Shown: in pieces, positions 61,595 through 64,000 of the stretch | How the letters are laid out: every line of letters starts with the position of its first letter | Position numbering within the stretch: the stretch's first letter is position 1 | From: Thermoplasmata archaeon | GTDB taxonomy: Archaea > Thermoplasmatota > Thermoplasmata > Lutacidiplasmatales > UBA184 | DNA length: 64,000 nucleotides | NCBI GenBank assembly: GCA_021796385.1 | Contig: JAJYXQ010000059.1 | Span: forward strand, 1 to 64,000 | Direction: 5' to 3' | Made by a program: the position numbers and the translations under genes | The notes under the pieces: generated by a model | What the model saw: the letters and a program-made list of their open reading frames with translations, nothing else | Told to the model about the DNA's origin: nothing | Database searches by the model: none

Positions 61595-64000
61595 ATGCAA
61601 GACGCTTCTCAAATGACTCCGCTCGATTATACGCGCTACGATTTCAAGGACCCGGAGACGTACAAGGTCCGGACGAAGCGTGGGTTGTCCCGGGACATCA
61701 TCCGTCAGATCTCGAAGATCAAGAACGAGCCCTCTTGGATGCTCGAGTACCGCCTCAAGGCGTACGAGCATTTCCTCGAACGGCCCATGATGGACTGGGG
61801 CCCGGACCTCTCCGACATCGACTTCGACGCGTACACGTACTATGCGAACCCGATGGAAGGGGAGCCCCGCAAGAAGTGGGAGGACCTGCCCGCCGACGTC
61901 AAGAACACGTTCGACCGTCTCGGGATCCCCAAGGCGGAACGCGAGTTCTTCGGTGGTGTGGGGGCCCAGTACGACAGCGGCACGGTCTACCACAAGATCC
62001 GGGAGGACCTCACGAAGAAGGGGGTCATCTTCACGGACACCGACACGGCCGTCAAGGAGTATCCGGAGATCCTGCGGAAGTACTTCGGGAAGGTCGTGCC
62101 GTACACCGACAACAAGTTCTCGGCTCTCAACAGCGCGGTGTGGTCGGGCGGAAGCTTCGTTTACGTTCCCCCCGGGGTCGATGCGGGCATCCCACTCCAG
62201 GCCTACTTCCGGATCAACGCCCGGTCCGTGGGGCAGTTCGAGCGCACGCTCATCATCGCTGACAAGGGGGCCAAGGTGCACTACATAGAGGGGTGCCTAC
62301 CTCTCGGTGAGGAGGTTCTCGTCGGAGACCAGCTCACTCCAATCGAGCAGATCGAGTCGGGCCAGACCGTACTGAACAGCGCCGGCGAGGAGACCCAGGT
62401 CGAGAAGACCATGGTCCGCCCTTTCGATGGCGAGCTCGTCACGATCTCCCCCGTCTCCGTGGGGAACACATTCCAACTGACCCCGGAGCACCCCGTGCTC
62501 TGCGTACCCCGGGCCCAAGTCCAGACCGGTCGGCGTTCGAACCGGAAACTGACCGACGTCAGCCAGACCAAACTCGCCAAGGCCGAACCTCGGTTCGTTC
62601 CCGCAGGGGAACTCCGGGAAGGGGACTTCCTTCACTATCCCATCAACAAGACCGTCCGGGATGTGCCCGAGATGTCCGAGGCCGCCATGGTGGTCCTGGG
62701 ATACTATCTTGCGGAAGGTTGCGCCCAAACGATCAACGGATGTGAAGCGGTGACGTTCACGTTCCACATCGATGAGGCCGAGTTCGTGAACGAACTTGAC
62801 GCCGCCGTGGTACAACTCACCGGGAAGCACTTGTGGAGGAACCCACAGCCCGGGAAGCACGCGATCACCGTGGGGGTCTATTCCAAGGAGCTCCACGCCT
62901 TTTGCGTGGAACACGCAGGCAAGCTCGCCGCCGGGAAGCACCTTAGCAAGCAGGTGATGGACCTGCCGCCGGAAAAGCAGGCGCTCTTGCTCGATGCATA
63001 CTACAAGGGAGACGGAAACAACTACGAACGCGGGGGCACGGTCCACCGCGTTTCAACGATTTCCCGCCAAGTCGCCTTCCAGGTCCAAGAACTTCAGGCC
63101 CGGCAAGGGGTCTTCGCAAGCATCAACGTCCGCGAGCCGTTCACGGAAACCATGAAGGATGGGCGGACGATCTCGCATCAACGAATGTACGTAGTGTATC
63201 ACCAGGTGGGCAAGAGGGCGGAGGCCGTCCGGAAAGTCCACGGGGCTTTCTTGGTACCCATACGGAAGATCACGCAGACACCCTACCGGGGGTCCGTCTA
63301 CAACTTCCATGTGGCCGGGGACAACAACACGTATCTCACCAAGGGGTTCTCTGTCCACAACTGCACCGCACCCATCTATTCCGACAATTCCCTCCATGCA
63401 GCGGTCGTCGAGGTCATCGCTGAGCCCAACGCGAAGATCCGCTACACAACGGTCCAGAACTGGTCCAAGAATGTCTATAATCTCGTGACAAAACGCGCCT
63501 TTGCCTACGAGAATGCCCTGGTCGAGTGGGTCGACGGGAACATGGGCAGCAAGGTGACGATGAAGTACCCCTCCGTTTACCTCAAGGGCCGAGGGGCCCG
63601 GGCCGATATCCTATCGGTCGCCTTCGCAAGCGAAGGGCAGATCATCGATTCGGGGGCGAAGGCCGTCCACGCCGCGCCCGACACCTCATCGAAGATCGTC
63701 TCGAAGTCCATTGCGATCCGCGGGGGAAGGACCTCCTACCGGGGGCTCCTCCACGTGGCGCGCGGAGCGACCGGGGTGAAGGCGGCGGTCCGGTGCGATG
63801 CTCTGCTCCCGGACGGCATCAGTCGGTCCGACACCTATCCCTACAACGAGATCCACGAGGAAGATGCGACCATCACGCACGAGGCGGTCGTCGGCAAGAT
63901 CGGGGAGGAGGAGATCTTCTACCTCATGAGCCGTGGGCTCAAGGAATCGGACGCGATCCACCTTATCCTGATGGGGTTCCTGGCGGAGTTCGCCAAGGAG
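61595..64000 (+). CDS. sufB: Fe-S scaffold protein SufB, interrupted by an intein, 3' end outside window
   Basis: 802 residues are in the window, of which 356 are intein, leaving 446 of an expected roughly 470 residues of extein. The N-terminal extein has LDYTRYDFKDPETYK, GGVGAQYDSGTVYH and AYFRINARSVGQFERTLIIA; the C-terminal extein starts CTAPIYSDNSLHAAVVEVIA and continues with NWSKNVYNLVTKRA and the helical IGEEEIFYLMSRGLKE. SufB is the scaffold on which the SufBC(D) complex builds [4Fe-4S] clusters. It has its own TATA box after sufS. A separate sufD is not seen; it may follow beyond the edge, or a SufB2C2 complex may be used. Confidence 0.93.
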   Translation, partial: MQDASQMTPLDYTRYDFKDPETYKVRTKRGLSRDIIRQISKIKNEPSWMLEYRLKAYEHFLERPMMDWGPDLSDIDFDAYTYYANPMEGEPRKKWEDLPADVKNTFDRLGIPKAEREFFGGVGAQYDSGTVYHKIREDLTKKGVIFTDTDTAVKEYPEILRKYFGKVVPYTDNKFSALNSAVWSGGSFVYVPPGVDAGIPLQAYFRINARSVGQFERTLIIADKGAKVHYIEGCLPLGEEVLVGDQLTPIEQIESGQTVLNSAGEETQVEKTMVRPFDGELVTISPVSVGNTFQLTPEHPVLCVPRAQVQTGRRSNRKLTDVSQTKLAKAEPRFVPAGELREGDFLHYPINKTVRDVPEMSEAAMVVLGYYLAEGCAQTINGCEAVTFTFHIDEAEFVNELDAAVVQLTGKHLWRNPQPGKHAITVGVYSKELHAFCVEHAGKLAAGKHLSKQVMDLPPEKQALLLDAYYKGDGNNYERGGTVHRVSTISRQVAFQVQELQARQGVFASINVREPFTETMKDGRTISHQRMYVVYHQVGKRAEAVRKVHGAFLVPIRKITQTPYRGSVYNFHVAGDNNTYLTKGFSVHNCTAPIYSDNSLHAAVVEVIAEPNAKIRYTTVQNWSKNVYNLVTKRAFAYENALVEWVDGNMGSKVTMKYPSVYLKGRGARADILSVAFASEGQIIDSGAKAVHAAPDTSSKIVSKSIAIRGGRTSYRGLLHVARGATGVKAAVRCDALLPDGISRSDTYPYNEIHEEDATITHEAVVGKIGEEEIFYLMSRGLKESDAIHLILMGFLAEFAKE
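62294..63361 (+). other. SufB intein with LAGLIDADG homing endonuclease domain
   Basis: 356 residues, precursor positions 234-589, inserted after IEG and before CTAPIYS. Block A begins CLPLGEEVLVGDQL, block B is FQLTPEHPVLC (the TxxH site), the endonuclease motifs are VVLGYYLAEGC and LLLDAYYKGDG, and blocks F/G are YRGSVYNFHVAGDNNTYL with the terminal FSVHN. Cys1, the penultimate His, Asn356 and the Cys+1 extein residue are all present, so it should splice. The insertion point lies at the conserved G-C-T-A-P motif, the same site used by other SufB inteins. Confidence 0.93.

Noticed and set aside
1-64000. CRISPR array, cas genes or rRNA/tRNA genes
   Set aside because: No regularly spaced direct repeats were seen, no Cas-type motifs occur in the translated frames, and no rRNA or tRNA pattern was recognised.

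Overview
This window looks like chromosomal DNA of an uncultured, moderately GC-rich archaeon, most likely of the class Thermoplasmata. The archaeal assignment rests on an archaeal-type glutamyl-tRNA synthetase, prefoldin, Bud32 kinase, a PAC2 protein, CobY in place of bacterial CobU, an RNase P RNA with archaeal type-A features, an HTH_10 (bacterio-opsin-activator-like) regulator, and many genes with a TATA box 24-33 bp before the start codon and little or no leader. The thermopsin-family peptidase and the many Kelch/PKD surface proteins suggest Thermoplasmata. That lineage call is inference, because no 16S rRNA or ribosomal protein gene is present.

Layout. 0-6.7 kb: the end of a ThDP enzyme, two divergent dTDP-sugar genes, acylphosphatase, an operon of a winged-helix/coiled-coil protein with a TrmJ-type methylase and a small unknown protein, then ftsY and prefoldin alpha. 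6.7-12.4 kb: an AT-richer block of four minus-strand surface proteins, two of them paralogues flanking a membrane-anchored propeller. 12.4-18.8 kb: cobalamin nucleotide-loop and aminopropanol-arm genes (cobS, cobY, cobD, cbiB) mixed with a methyltransferase, a PAC2 protein, a GNAT and a PHP phosphatase. 18.9-20.8 kb: an arsR-arsC-acr3 operon. 20.9-22.5 kb: an MFS transporter and the RNase P RNA. 22.9-34 kb: a GNAT, a 1699-residue thermopsin fusion, an HTH_10 regulator, and a YVTN/PKD surface protein divergent from a second regulator. 35-40.2 kb: a double-GNAT protein, a DHA2 exporter, an RNase H-fold protein and gltX. About 39.7-45.1 kb: a markedly AT-rich segment with a glycosyltransferase, a methyltransferase and a Kelch surface protein. 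Its two ends lie inside genes. 45.8-57.8 kb: a methyltransferase converging on three giant Kelch/Ig/PKD membrane-anchored proteins joined by 4-bp stop/start overlaps, downstream of bud32 and an agmatinase-family gene. 59.5-64 kb: sufC-sufS-sufB, with a 356-residue intein in SufB; sufB runs off the right edge.

The most notable theme is a cell-surface repertoire. Different extracellular heads (thermopsin peptidase, YVTN propeller, Kelch propeller) sit on stalks of a recurring Ig-like module with two conserved cysteines, followed by one C-terminal membrane helix and a proline-rich cytoplasmic tail. The cobalamin cluster and the Suf operon form the metabolic core, and the ars operon points to exposure to arsenic.
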